Shown: piece after piece, positions 35,353-47,211 of the stretch
Layout of the letters: each line of letters opens with the position of its first letter
How positions within the stretch are numbered: the first letter of the stretch is position 1
NCBI GenBank assembly: GCA_023078685.1
Contig: JALGAS010000002.1
Location: 5,084,001 to 5,148,000 of the forward strand
Length of the DNA: 64,000 nt
Source of the DNA: Neopestalotiopsis rosae
Lineage: Eukaryota; Ascomycota; Sordariomycetes; Amphisphaeriales; Sporocadaceae
Direction: 5' to 3'
The notes under the pieces: model-generated
What the model was told of the DNA's origin: nothing
The model's input: the letters and a program-made list of their open reading frames with translations, nothing else
Databases searched by the model: none
Program-made: the position numbers and the translations under genes

Positions 35353-37363
35353 AGCTCCAGGTGCTGCTACGACTAGTGTAGCCAGACGAGTTTACCTAGG
35401 TGGATGTGATGTCGGGATGGTCAAACGACCCGTAATTTTTTTGGGGAAAGTGAATCGAAAAGCGAAGCGATTCCCGGGATCGGTGGCATTCAAACAGCTT
35501 AATGTCGAAGGCAGGATGCGCCCTTTTGAAGTGTAATGCTATTTCCTTCTTGCGTTGCGCCACGCGACCAATTGTTGTCAACGGTGCGCGGGGTAGGCGG
35601 CAGTCGTTGGGTGTTACAAAATAAGTCTTGAAGCGAAGCGCCCGAGGCACCGTGCGGATCCCAGCCTGGCGCAGATATGCCCACTACCGATGTCGTGCGA
35701 ACGATGTCCAAGGACTGACGATGATAACAACAACAAGCATCAGCGACCATACATTGAGTTGCGAAAGCAGAGGAAAAATTAGGGAACGCCCAAGAAAGAG
35801 AGAGAGAAAAAGAGGAAAATGTGGAGAGCGCAATTTGCAAGAGGCGATGTGCCGGAAGGAGTAGGAGTTGAGAGTTTGAGAGGAGGCGGGGAGGGTATAT
35901 CAGGAATGTTTCATACATTTGAGCTGTGGGTGATTGGAGGTACAATCTTATCGTGGCTTGCCCGGGACCCCTGTATATAACAAAGTATCTAACCTACCTA
36001 GTAAGTAAGTGGTGTGCAGAACGCAGCCGTTGAACAGCGCCCATGTGCAGCCAGTTTGGATGGCAGCGTACCGATGTAGGGCAATGGATGGGTACTTGGG
36101 TAGGCAGGCGAGGCAGATAATGATCTAGGCAGAGCCAGCAGGTGGTAAGAATAGGTAAGATGGTATAGTAATGGTTGGAAGAAGATATGTAGATAGCTGA
36201 TAAGGAACAAGCAGTCAAGCAGGTTACAGGCAGGATAGCAATGATGCAAGCAAGTGATGATTACAGAAGCTCAAGTCTCTCAAGAAAGTTTAGACGTGCA
36301 AGTAAAACGAAACAGTATGAATTCGATTCTTTCTTTCTCGAAAAGCGGACAGCTAGTAAATAGTAGCAGCAAGCAGACGGTCAGTCTATGATGCGCAATG
36401 CTCCTTCACCGGGGTGGAGATTCGAGCGACTGGCGAACAAGAAGGAGAATGTATGGAAGAAGAAATTCAAGAGAACCAAAATGTCGAGGGCTAGACTTTG
36501 GGCTGGGTTTGGGGTGGCGCAATGGAAATACGACTGGAGCTCTTTCTTTACCCCCCAGTTTCCTTTCCTCATGGATGCTTGTTACCATGTACCGGCCGAT
36601 CACTAAGCCCAGCCGACCTGCAGCACGCACGCAGGCGCGCACATGTCCATAATGTGAGAGTTCATGTAGCTATCTACTCTGTAGGTAAAATGGACCTATT
36701 GCTTCCATGACCACCTGTATACATTACATCGTCTTTCATCGATCCATTGGAGATGATCTGCAGCGTCGTCTGAGACAAGGGGGGCGGCGTCGCACACCCT
36801 AATTCATAGTAACTCTTCTTACACTAGGTATGGCGAGCCTGGCAAGCCTGGGTAATTGAGAGCTCCCATGTCGTGGGCGGGGAGGGAGGGAGGGGGCCAA
36901 CTTACCATAACTGTAGCTAACCTCATTAGTAGGAGATCCACCACTTGGCTATGTAATCATGTACATACCATACCTTTAATACTACGGTAGAAGCAGCCTT
37001 CTCAACTCTCGCGACAGACTACCTATTGACGTCGAGGGCTCGCTGTTGTCGGCCCGCCATCGAACTATCTATTTGATTCGTGACATTTGATGAGATGCGA
37101 TCGTTATTTGAAGTGCATCTTACTATAACACTCTCCGCGTCGCTCATCATGACGCACTCCTCAACTGGAGATGTACATCAATGTCCGACCAACCCACTTA
37201 GAGGTGATGATCCAACTCCGGGGAAGGGTTGAGACACGACAAATGGATCAATCGCTACTAATTTTACACAATTCTGCTCCCAACTGCCTGCATATCCTTC
37301 GAGGTAGAAGGAAGTAGTAATATTCACACAAGGACTGACCGTACCTATTGTGATTGTTATCGT

Positions 37364-37365
<2 letters not shown>

Positions 37366-37400
<35 letters not shown>
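37366..37400. repeat. T35 homopolymer
   Basis: Uninterrupted run of 35 T in non-coding DNA. It is the longest homopolymer in the window, and its length is probably uncertain in the assembly. A reverse-strand poly(A) tail of a retroposed sequence is possible but unproven. Confidence 0.95.
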
Positions 37401-38156
37401 CAATTCCGCATCTTTATTGTGACAAAATTTTGCTGCATATGGTGAGTTTCGTTGCCGTGTATATAGCAGGTTACCGTCACAAAGAAACTCGTCCAAATGC
37501 TGCTACTAGAATTATTTGCCGCGATGTATTGGGGTTGTTGCAGCGGCAAGGTTGCTACCCAAATAAAAGCAAAGGGGGCTGCGGACTTCGTACATAACAA
37601 TAAACATGGAATATGTATTTGCTTGAGCGGACATTGGTTGACATCAGGGCCCCTCTCGTAAGTAATATGCAATGCAGAGTCTACTGCTACCCAATGCACT
37701 TGAACAAGGTTCGCTTCCAACTACAAATGAAAATGAGCATGGCAAATGCATGGGCGCTGGCAAACGCAATGCGAACCTTGATAGGTCTTCTTCTCACATG
37801 GATGGCCCGTGATGAGTGGTTGTACAGGGCGGGCTAAGGCAGGTTGGGAACGAGGGGCGACTAGCAACATGCAAAGGCTGGCCAATCATGTTAAGCATTG
37901 CAGTCAATTGAGAAAAAGCCCATTTCGATTCTCGGCCAAACGACAATGTTTGAATGATTATGCTCCATTTCATTCTGATCCTGTCTGCTCGGATTACTTG
38001 ACGGTTGTGGTGGTCGGCTTTGCTTCAAAGAAGCTCGCAGACTCGATATCACGCCATGCCGATACATCGAACAGACCCGGCCAGGACCTTACAATTGAGT
38101 AGCGACTCGACCTCATCATTACTTGACTCGGAGCTACCGCCGCGCCGCCCGTAATC

Positions 38157-38261
38157 ATGGCGATCCGGCAAAAGCTTCCAAGACCCCAAATCAAGCTAGA
38201 GTTTGCCGCTCTGCCTCGCACGGACAAACTGGCAAGACTGGAGCACCAGCGCAAAGCATGA
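38157..38261 (+). CDS. Possible 34-codon small ORF, unrecognised
   Basis: ATG to TGA encoding a basic 34-residue peptide beginning MAIRQKLPRPQIK, with a regular charged composition. The preceding 100 bp are leader-like, GC-richer than their surroundings and without in-frame starts. It could be the first exon of an unrecognised gene, a gene relic or chance. No homologue is known to me. Confidence 0.15.
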   Translation: MAIRQKLPRPQIKLEFAALPRTDKLARLEHQRKA

Positions 38262-40269
38262 CAATGAGCGAGAGATAATCTTTAGAGTCACAATGGAATT
38301 GTCCTTGTCGATATGGTTGTTTTTCTTTTTTCCATTCGCTTCTCGAAGCAAGAGAAACATGAATCGGGTACTTGAGCGTGGTCTGAAGCATGTTTCACTA
38401 AGCGCGAATGCGTTCATTAGAGTGGACAGTATGTAAGGGCACTTCGAGTTGGATTTATGGGCAAACTTTGCGTCGCAAATACTGCTTGGCATCAAGCATC
38501 GAGAGGAATTGTTACATCAACTCATTACTGACTACGTGACAGATAGTATCAAGCAGTTCGGAGAATTGCGAGTCGTTATATTATCTATATAGACATGCTT
38601 GATCATTGTCATCTGGGTATGCTTGGCCTATAACACGTATCTAGATCTCGATGATCTCCTCATTCATCGCTGATCATCTTATGCCAGGTATTATATACAG
38701 AACCATAACTACAGTGACGATTGTGGAGAATCTGAAATGTATACATAGTAGTTTATAGTAAGTGCTGTGCCCATCATTCGTTCCTTGCGGTTTGTCACTA
38801 ACACTAACGTGTGTGGAGCCTCTTATGCTAGTAATTCGATTCCCGGGCCGCTCTAAGTGGGTTGCAGAGGAGCGTATCATCGTGGCAGCCCACCAGCAGA
38901 TCAAGCGCGAATCAGTTCTACCGATCTGCATTGGTGCTGGCTATACTGAGTCTATAATCCATTTCCTTCATTCCTGGATCTCACGGCAATAGAGAAGATT
39001 TGGTAGCACAGCTTCGTGGCTGGACAGAAAGTTACATTCTGCAAGCTAAAACCAAGATGTGTCGAAAGGGGTTTAATACGCAGTCATTGATGATCGAAGA
39101 GGACGAAATACCAGGTTGCGTAAGCAAATGCGGCACGCTCGCTTGTCGTTATAGTCGCTTAAAAATCATGGGTGCCTGCCTGGAGGTGGACTGGCCGGTG
39201 CCGTACGATACCACCAGACCGGACGATCGCCTACGTTGGCGGCTATAAATCATCACTGAAAATTATCTGCACCCGTCCACATAGCTTTTCAACGACGAAT
39301 TCAAGCCAGTCTTTTCTCCGCTCAGTCTTACACCTGAAGTAACCAAAGTAACACCTGAGATGTGATCATGATCAATTTATGAAAAGGGGAAAATAAAGAG
39401 CGAGTGAATCATACCCATTGACTCAGTCAGCATCGGCCCTGGCTGCTGTTAGTGGCCAGTATCTTGAAATACTTTGCGAAATTGCTTACACGGCTTATTT
39501 GCAAGTCTCCACAGATAGATCGATGTACCAATGCGCACTTGACTTGACAGATTCAGTGGGTATCTACTGACCCATGTGCCTTGAAGATGTACATTCGGGT
39601 GGTGTAGTGGGTGGATATTTGGTGCCAGCTATCATTAGCACGAGCCATGCCCACGTCATCAATCAGCTTTCAGCAGCTTAATACGGAATCGACACTAAGG
39701 GAAGGAACACCACATGCAGCCCAACCAGCAACAGCCAGCAGACAGCCTCATCGAACCCCCGATAACAGGAATCCCGCTGCACCTAATCTCGTGCCTCGCC
39801 GCCGAAACCATGCTTTTGTTTCTACCTAGTCTGCTTACACGACAGCAAGTTCTGCGGCGCGCTGCAGCCTCTTTGCAGGACAATTTCCTCAAAAAAAAAT
39901 AATTATGACCTTGCCGTCCGCCTGAGACGAAAAGGAAGAGACGGAGTCCCGTTCTGTCGCTGGGCCTAGCTGGAACAAAGAAAATTAGGCACTCATCGGC
40001 TGCAGCTACCTTTGGATAGTCGTTGCCTCCAGCAATATTTTCCCGACAACCCCCAGCCAGACATTCAAACTGGGAGCAAAGAAGCCGATATGCCTGCTAC
40101 CCGTTTGTCTTGTGCCATTTCTTCCTCCTCTCTGTCCCTCAGCCGAAAGCCCAGATATTTACAATTTGCGTGCCTCCAGTAGCGTCATATCGGGAAACCT
40201 CGACGCTCGTCCGTACAGCCGTACCAGGCCGCCGGGAATAGAATAATTGACACACACAGCATCCTCGCC

Positions 40270-43200
40270 ATGCCAGCACCAACGACCACTCGTCGGGCGA
40301 CAGAGTCTCACAATTATGGCCCAAAATGTCGTTTGGCGCCCGTCATCCGCCCATTCACACCAGGTGATGGTGTTGACGCGATACCGCCTGTTGCCGCGCA
40401 ATTCTTCTACACCTCACCGATACCCATAGACGACCCTCTATCGACGGCCAAAATAGCCGGCTCTTCCGACAACAAATCAGCCAGTAGCAAGCCACAGCCC
40501 TTCTCTGAAGGCGACAATAACGCACTAGAAAAGGCTTGGCTGGGTCTCGCCTCTGACGATTATCGCCGTAATCACAATCAAGCACGACGCAACCGAAGCC
40601 CAAGTCCATCCCTCGCCCAGGCAAACGCCACTAGGCTGCAGGAGATTGTGCATGATTTGGCAGTAAAGCACAAAGAGAAACACGCAAGAGAGGGACCGGG
40701 ACGGGAAACCATGCCCGCCGTCGTAGATACACTACCAGATGCTGATACAGTGCTACCGCTGTGTTGTCCAGATCTGCTGCCGGATGTGGGCATTCAGCTA
40801 CGGACCTCCTTTTGTGCCGTGGCACGGAGACAATACAGCGTATTGGACCGAGACAGAGTTGCTCAAGATGTCATGAAACAAATGGAGACTTTGGAGACAG
40901 ATATGACCGCGACCGTCACAAATCAACAGAACCCGACTCCAGATGTTTCGGGAGGCCGCGGTCGAGGCCAAGGACGAGGTAGGTCTATGGCAACGGGCCC
41001 GTCTTGGCTTCAAGATAATCATAGCGCACCTTTGGAACGCCTCCCGAGGTCCGACTCCCGACCGTCAAGCCGAATGAGCACAGAGACATCGAGCCGACAG
41101 GGCTCTCGTGCTCGAGCTCAAACATGGCTTCCTTCGCAGAGTTCATTGGGCGAAGACGCACATGGGCCCTTGCGCTCTGTCGGCCAAGATGATGGTATTA
41201 CGGGCAAGCCATTCCTGAGAGTGGGTAGCCCAGAGGTCATGCAATTTCCAATCTCGAACTCTGTCCCTACTTCTTCATCGGACGTGAAAGCAGCCGATAA
41301 GGGATTGAAAGAGGAGCCAGTCGCGGATGTTAGAGCGTCACATCCCTCCATGCCAAGACTGCCTTCTACACTACCAGAACGAGATACAAAGACGACACGA
41401 AGTGGTACGACCAATGTACCAGTCGGCGTTTCGCGGCTACACGAGGTTTCATTGCCTGCATTGCAGATGAAGCCCATCTACTGGTCTCCTGTTAATGATA
41501 TAGCTGCAGTCCTCCGCGCTACTTGGTTCTATAAAGATAACATGGAGCCTATCGACCCCACTGTAGCGAATCAACTTGAAGCCGGCTATCAGGATCTCAA
41601 GCCGTATACCGAGACTTGGAACGATGAACTTCGCTGCGCGGTTGACGTTGGGCCTCTCGGAGAAGAAAAGGTATCTCATCCTCTTTGGCCCCAGCCACTC
41701 CAATCCAAATCCAAAACCAAGGAGAAAGACACTGTACAAGAGGCAGTCATTTCGAGCAACCCTTTCTGCGCGGCTCGTTGCTTTAAGGGCGATGCGGCTG
41801 CTCAGGGCAGCTTGCTCCATGCCTCTAACGAAGACAACTCTGTTGAAACACCGTCACACCGAAAGTATGAGCAGTACCATGTTATCTACAAGGATGCCAA
41901 TCTTGCATTCTTGCTCAAACCCAGCCTGAGGCCATCGGCGTATTATGGCCGCCGCCCAGTGGCGAAGATCATGAAGAATTTCAACATTGGTATCCCAGTG
42001 GTCCGTGGATTTGATCGGGAAGAGTACGAGAAAATACACACGAGGAAGACCAATACTCACAAGACAATACCAGCCAGGTCAGCTGCTAGCGAGTCACCTG
42101 AAAGTACTGGTCAAGGTGTGTGTCCGGCATGCAAGCACGCAAAAGAGCGCGGACAGGTGACGGACTTGATCCTGGTTGCGCACGGCATTGGGCAAAAGTT
42201 GGCAGAACGAGTAGAGAGTTACCACTTCACATTTGCTATCAACACTTTTCGAAGAATGATTAATGTGGAGTTGGGGTCAGAAGCTGTCAGAGAGGTCCTC
42301 CGCGATGGGCAAAACGGCATTATGGTTCTCCCGGTCAACTGGCGACAAAACTTGTCATTTGAAGAAGGTGGCCCGATGAAGGAACGCGACAAGGCTGATT
42401 ACATGCCAGAAGGGTTTGGACTCAAGGACATTGAGCCCAAGACCATTCCTGCTGTACGAGGCATGATCTCGGACATCATGTTTGATATCCCATTCTACAT
42501 GTCGCATCACAAACCCAAGATGATCTCGGCATTGGTTGGTGAAGCAAATCGAGTCTATAGGCTTTGGTGCCGTAATAATCCTGGATTTGCCGAGAATGGC
42601 CGTCTACACCTGATCGGCCATTCTCTAGGAAGCGCCATGGCCCTGGAAATACTTTCCAAGCAACCAACGATGACGCCGCCACTGAACCTCAGCTCGAATA
42701 TACGACTAGATCGATTCGAATTCGACGTGAGAAACCTCTTTCTTCTCGGCAGCCCGGCAGCATTCTTCTTGCTGCTAGAGCGAGGAGCGTTGATTCCCCG
42801 AAAAGGACGACAGAAACCAGGTGCCGATCCGTCGGATACGGATTCGAGCGACGTGGTTGGCGAAGCTGGTCTCTTCGGGTGCCTGGCCGTTGACAATGTT
42901 TACAATGTGCTCGCTCGCGAAGACCCAGTGGCTTACCTCTTAAACGGAACCATAGATCCCAAATACTCTGCAAGTCTCAAGACAGCATACGTGCCCAGCG
43001 TCAACACCACTCTCCTGCAATCCATGGGTCATGCTGTACGAAGTTGGGTTCCAGGCGCAGGCCCTACTACGACAAGTGTCGACAATCCTGCGCTTATCAA
43101 GCCGCCTACTCTGCGTCTTCCATCCCAGCTCGAGCTGGAGGTGCACGACTTCACACGCGAAGAGGTTGCTGAGAGAAAGGCCTTCTTGCTCAATGACAAT

Positions 43201-43413
43201 GGGCAGATTGACTACTTCCTTCGATCAGGGGGTGGACCCCTCGAGATCCAGTATCTCAACATGCTGGGTGCGCATTCGAGTTACTGGGCTAATCCTGACT
43301 TGATCCGCATGTTGTGTATGGAAATTGGGCGCAGACCCGGGAGGGCACACACCCTTCCTGCCATGAGAGCTGTCAAGGCAGGAAAGAGAGCCCTGCCCTC
43401 GACGCCTTCGTAG
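40270..43413 (+). CDS. DDHD-domain phospholipase (PA-PLA1 family)
   Basis: A predicted 1047-aa, intronless intracellular lipase related to yeast Ddl1 (YOR022C) and animal DDHD1/2, which cleave phosphatidic acid or cardiolipin-type lipids. The first 420 or so residues are largely low complexity (Ser/Arg/Gly-rich). A WWE-like/N-terminal conserved region then includes YWSPVNDIAAVLRATWFYKD. The alpha/beta-hydrolase core begins at LVAHGIGQK and has the nucleophile elbow GHSLG with Ser785. The DDHD segment follows (FDVRNLFLLGSP to YLNMLGAHSSYW) and provides the metal-binding-type Asp/His residues named in the family. A CPAC pair precedes the hydrolase core. The gene is convergent with KGD1. Confidence 0.9.
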   Translation: MPAPTTTRRATESHNYGPKCRLAPVIRPFTPGDGVDAIPPVAAQFFYTSPIPIDDPLSTAKIAGSSDNKSASSKPQPFSEGDNNALEKAWLGLASDDYRRNHNQARRNRSPSPSLAQANATRLQEIVHDLAVKHKEKHAREGPGRETMPAVVDTLPDADTVLPLCCPDLLPDVGIQLRTSFCAVARRQYSVLDRDRVAQDVMKQMETLETDMTATVTNQQNPTPDVSGGRGRGQGRGRSMATGPSWLQDNHSAPLERLPRSDSRPSSRMSTETSSRQGSRARAQTWLPSQSSLGEDAHGPLRSVGQDDGITGKPFLRVGSPEVMQFPISNSVPTSSSDVKAADKGLKEEPVADVRASHPSMPRLPSTLPERDTKTTRSGTTNVPVGVSRLHEVSLPALQMKPIYWSPVNDIAAVLRATWFYKDNMEPIDPTVANQLEAGYQDLKPYTETWNDELRCAVDVGPLGEEKVSHPLWPQPLQSKSKTKEKDTVQEAVISSNPFCAARCFKGDAAAQGSLLHASNEDNSVETPSHRKYEQYHVIYKDANLAFLLKPSLRPSAYYGRRPVAKIMKNFNIGIPVVRGFDREEYEKIHTRKTNTHKTIPARSAASESPESTGQGVCPACKHAKERGQVTDLILVAHGIGQKLAERVESYHFTFAINTFRRMINVELGSEAVREVLRDGQNGIMVLPVNWRQNLSFEEGGPMKERDKADYMPEGFGLKDIEPKTIPAVRGMISDIMFDIPFYMSHHKPKMISALVGEANRVYRLWCRNNPGFAENGRLHLIGHSLGSAMALEILSKQPTMTPPLNLSSNIRLDRFEFDVRNLFLLGSPAAFFLLLERGALIPRKGRQKPGADPSDTDSSDVVGEAGLFGCLAVDNVYNVLAREDPVAYLLNGTIDPKYSASLKTAYVPSVNTTLLQSMGHAVRSWVPGAGPTTTSVDNPALIKPPTLRLPSQLELEVHDFTREEVAERKAFLLNDNGQIDYFLRSGGGPLEIQYLNMLGAHSSYWANPDLIRMLCMEIGRRPGRAHTLPAMRAVKAGKRALPSTPS

Positions 43414-44005
43414 GTGACAGCACGCCGTCTCCGGCCTTTCCGCTACCTTTTACAGGGAAACCAATAGGCCTCCTCCTCCTTACTGAGGGCAAGATACAAC
43501 AGTGAAGGCTCACAGACAGTCTGACAGATCTTGAAAACATGTTTCATGTTTTTGATTTTTTACTTTTCATGGTGCATATGATTGTGTCTTATCCTGTAGC
43601 CATCATTTAGACTTAGATATAGTATAGCGTATACCCTCAACTATTGCATTTTACTCTCATAATAAGTCTTCTTTTAGCAAATCATGAGTGAGTAAACCAC
43701 AGCCGTCCTGCTGGTAAGGTTCAAATGTTATCAACATGGTCGTGACACAAGAAGAATCGACAATCTCAAGACATGTATGATCAAAGACAAAAGAGAATGT
43801 GTGTATGCATTATTAAAGCAAGGCCATCCCAACCCACGTGCCATAGTCTATCCAGCCCCAACCTAAGAAGTATGCTTTCTCCCTCCTGTTGAGGCTACGT
43901 TGTACAGAATGAATTACAATACAGCAAAGAGCATTTATGAGGTATAAATCCCACTTGATGCATTGCCCTTTAAGTTTTACTTGCTTATTCGGTTTCCTTG
44001 TCAGA
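43414..44005. terminator. Convergent 3' region of the DDHD phospholipase gene and KGD1
   Basis: About 590 bp between two converging stop codons, AT-rich in its centre (43540-43680), so it should hold both polyadenylation regions. No gene seen. Confidence 0.5.
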
Positions 44006-47000
44006 TTACTCGCCCTTGAGCTTGTCCTGCGTCACGGAAAAGGCCATGTTCAAAAAGTCCTCCTCTTCCTTCTTGTGGGCAGCCTTCAAGCCAGTAGCCA
44101 CGGAGGCTGATGGGTTACGACCAGCGTACATGACGTGCTTCCGGTCGTGGTGTTGCGTGTGGTTGAGGAGGGTCTCGATACGGGGCTGGACGAAGCTCCA
44201 GGCACCGGCGTTGAGGGGCTCCTCCTGACACCAGACAACGGTCTTGGCATTGGGGTACATGTCAAGGTTCTCCTTGAGTTGTTGCCAGGGGAAGGGGTTC
44301 AGCTGCTCAATACGGGTGAAAGCAACGTTGTCGATCTTGTTGTCGGCACGGTACTTGGAAAGAGTAGCCCAAACCTGTCCAGAGCAGAGAATGACACGCT
44401 CAATCTCCTCGGGCTTCTTGATGGCGCCAGTCTGGTGCTCGGGATCGGGGATGATCCACTGGAACTGGGCTTCAGGGCCAGTGAAGTCCTCAATGTTGGA
44501 ACGAGCAAGAGGGTGGCGCAGGAGAGACTTCGAGAAGAAGATGACCAGAGCTAGAGAAATAATGTTAGCGTCGGGTTTAAATTGATACGAATATTGGCGA
44601 GAGGGTTCGACTTACGCTTTCTGAATTGCCTGTGCATCTGACGACGAAGGATGTGGAACAAGTTGGCGGGTGTAGTCATGTATGCAATCTGCATGTTGCA
44701 GTCCTGGTGCTGGCGGTGTAGCTTCTCTTCGGACGGGAAGATTCTGGGATCCTCGTTGGACAGTTGCAGGTATCGCTCCAGACGCCCAGACGAGTGCTCG
44801 GGGCCCTGACCGTCGTAACCGTGAGGAAGCGACATGACCAGACCGGTTCTCTGCATCCACTTGACCTCACCCGAGGCGATGAACTGATCAATGATACATT
44901 GGGCGTTGTTGGCAAAGTCACCAAACTGGGCTTCCCACATGACCAATGCATTGGGTGACGACAGGGAGTAACCGTATTCGAAACCAAGAGCACCAAACTC
45001 ACTCAGGGACGAGTTGGAGATGACTAATTTGCCCTGGTCCTTGCTGACATGCTGCAGTGGAGTGTACGAGTCCTCGGTCTCCTGGTCGTGGAAGACGGCG
45101 TGGCGCTGAGAGAAGGTACCACGCTCGACATCCTGGCCAGAGATACGGACGTGGTGACCTTCAGTGACCAAGGAACCGAAAGCAAGGGCTTCGGCTGTCG
45201 ACCAGTCGATGTTCTTACCCTCGACGACGGACTTGGTGCGGTTCTGAAGGATACGCTTCAGGTTGCGGTGCACGTGGAAGCCCTCAGGAGCACTTCCAAT
45301 GACCTCACCGATGTGCTCCAGAGTCTTCTGGTCCACAGCGGTAGAGTTGTGAGGCAGGACTTCAGTGGCCAGCTCCTTGGGAGACTTGAATCCGTTCCAG
45401 GCAGATGTGGTCCACTCCTTGGACGAGGGCTGGTAGTCTTTGGACTTTGCAAAGCTCTCCTCCAACATGCCCCAGACCCATTGCTTGTGTTCCTCGACGT
45501 CCTCCTTGGTGAAGGTACCATCCTCGAGCAGCTTATCGGCGTAGATCTTAATCTGAGGCTCCTTCTCGCTGATTCTCTTGTACATGAGGGGTTGGGTGAA
45601 GGACGGCTGGTCGGTCTCGTTGTGTCCGTGCTTTCGGTAGCACACCATGTCGATGACCACGTCGGACTGGAACTCGGCGCGCCAATCTGCGGCGAGCTGG
45701 CAGACAAAGTTGACAGCCTCGACATCATCGGCGTTGACGTGAAACACGGGAGCGTCGATGGCCTTGGCAATATCGGTACAGTAGGCAGTGGAGCGAGCGA
45801 AACGAGGATCGGTGGTGAAACCAATCTGGTTGTTGACGACCAAGTGAATGGTACCACCGGTAGAGAAAGCCGGCAGAGAGTGGAAACCAAGACACTCGTA
45901 AACGATACCCTGAGCAGCAAACGCAGCATCACCGTGGAGGAGAACACTCATGGCAGTTCTGTGGGTCTTCTCATCGTTGTTGTAGTGCTGGATGGCGCGA
46001 GTCTTACCGAGCACGACGGGGTCCTCGGCCTCCAAATGCGACGGGTTGGCAACAAGCGAAAGCTGAACACGCTTTCCGGAGGGAGTAGGTCTCTCAAAGT
46101 TCATACCCAAGTGGTACTTGACGTCACCAGAACCCTCGTCTTCGGCGCCGGCAGTACCGGCGAACTCGCTGAAGATGGACTCGTTGGGCTTGCGAACAAC
46201 GTTGCTCAAAACGTTCAGACGACCACGGTGGGGCATACCAATGACAATGTCCTTGACGCCATAGTCGACACTGCGATCGATGAGGGCCTTCATACCGGGA
46301 ACAAGGGTTTCGCAACCTTCGAGACCGAATCGCTTGTCGTTGGGGTACTTGGTGGCAAGAAAGGACTCGAAGCTGGAACTCCAAATGAGACGGTCGAGGA
46401 TTCGGCGCTTCTCATCGATGGAGTACTTGAAGGGCTGGGCGACCTCGACACGCTCTCGGAGCCAGTCGCACTTGGCACGGTCGGGAATGTGGATGAACTC
46501 GACACCGTAGGAACCGCAGTAGATCTTCTCACAGGCGTCCACGATCTCGCGCAGGGTCATCTTCTCGCGGCCCTCACGCTTGAAACGGGGCAGAATACCG
46601 GGACCAAGCTCGAACTCAGTGTCGAGATCCTTCTCGGTGAACTGGTAGTGATCCAGGCTCAACTCCTTGGGCTTGATGTCACTGAAGCCCTTGCCCTCGC
46701 CACGAATGTTGAGAGGGTCGATGCGGGCCTTGTGGTGGCCGCGAGCCTGGTATGCGCGCACGAGAAGCTGGACCTTGAGATGGTTGGTGATGTCGGAGCC
46801 CTGACCAGCGGCAACGCCTCCCAGTTGACTCGAGACGACGCCACCGGTAGCGCTAGGAACCAAGTTTGGCGGCGGCGTAAAGGCCTGGGCAATGGGCATA
46901 TCACCGCTTTCCATGTTCTTGAAGTAGACCTGCCATGATACGTGGACGCTCTGAGGATCCTCTTTCCACTGCATGTACATCTCGTCAATGTAGTTGGCAG

Positions 47001-47211
47001 TGCTTCCCGACAGGAAGTTGTCGTTGGGGTCGGGCGACTGGGCCTGCGCCGAGGCGTACCTCTTCTGGGTGGAAGAGATGGCGAGAGGCCTTCGGGCGGC
47101 AGAGACTGAAGAGAAGCATCTCGAGCTACGGGCGGCGGCGCATCGTGTGGAGGCTTGGTTGGAGGCGCGCAGCAGCGAGCCGCTGCATTTGCGTAGAGAA
47201 CTGCTCAGCAT
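44006..47211 (-). CDS. KGD1: 2-oxoglutarate dehydrogenase E1 component, mitochondrial
   Basis: A predicted 1046-aa thiamine-diphosphate enzyme of the TCA cycle, decarboxylating 2-oxoglutarate and succinylating lipoyl-E2. Exon 1 is 47211..44616, the intron 44615..44551 (GTAAGT donor, GCTAAC branch site, CTAG acceptor), and exon 2 is 44550..44006. The N-terminus is Arg/Ser-rich and lacks acidic residues, fitting a mitochondrial presequence. The lipoyl-E2-binding [18 protein letters not shown] segment follows. The central region has [13 protein letters not shown], the GDAAFAAQG thiamine-diphosphate motif and [10 protein letters not shown]. The C-terminal E1 domain has [14 protein letters not shown]. 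The C-terminal exon supplies the [12 protein letters not shown] motif. Length is normal for fungi. Confidence 0.97.

Larger units (their letters stand above)
35353..40269. other. Divergent spacer of 4.9 kb between PPS1 and the DDHD phospholipase gene
   Basis: No recognisable gene. It contains a T35 tract and a short ATG-to-stop frame at 38157-38261 preceded by a leader-like sequence. Other short frames at about 38760-39250 resemble nothing known. The two ends are the likely promoters of the flanking genes. Confidence 0.55.

Noticed and set aside
38815..38875. A tRNA-like TTCGATTCCC sequence
   Set aside because: The T-arm closing pair is mismatched and no acceptor, D or anticodon arm could be formed around it.
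45049..46938. A 629-codon open frame on the plus strand
   Set aside because: It is exactly antisense to KGD1. Codon bias of a strongly expressed gene leaves the complementary frame open; the protein has no family resemblance.
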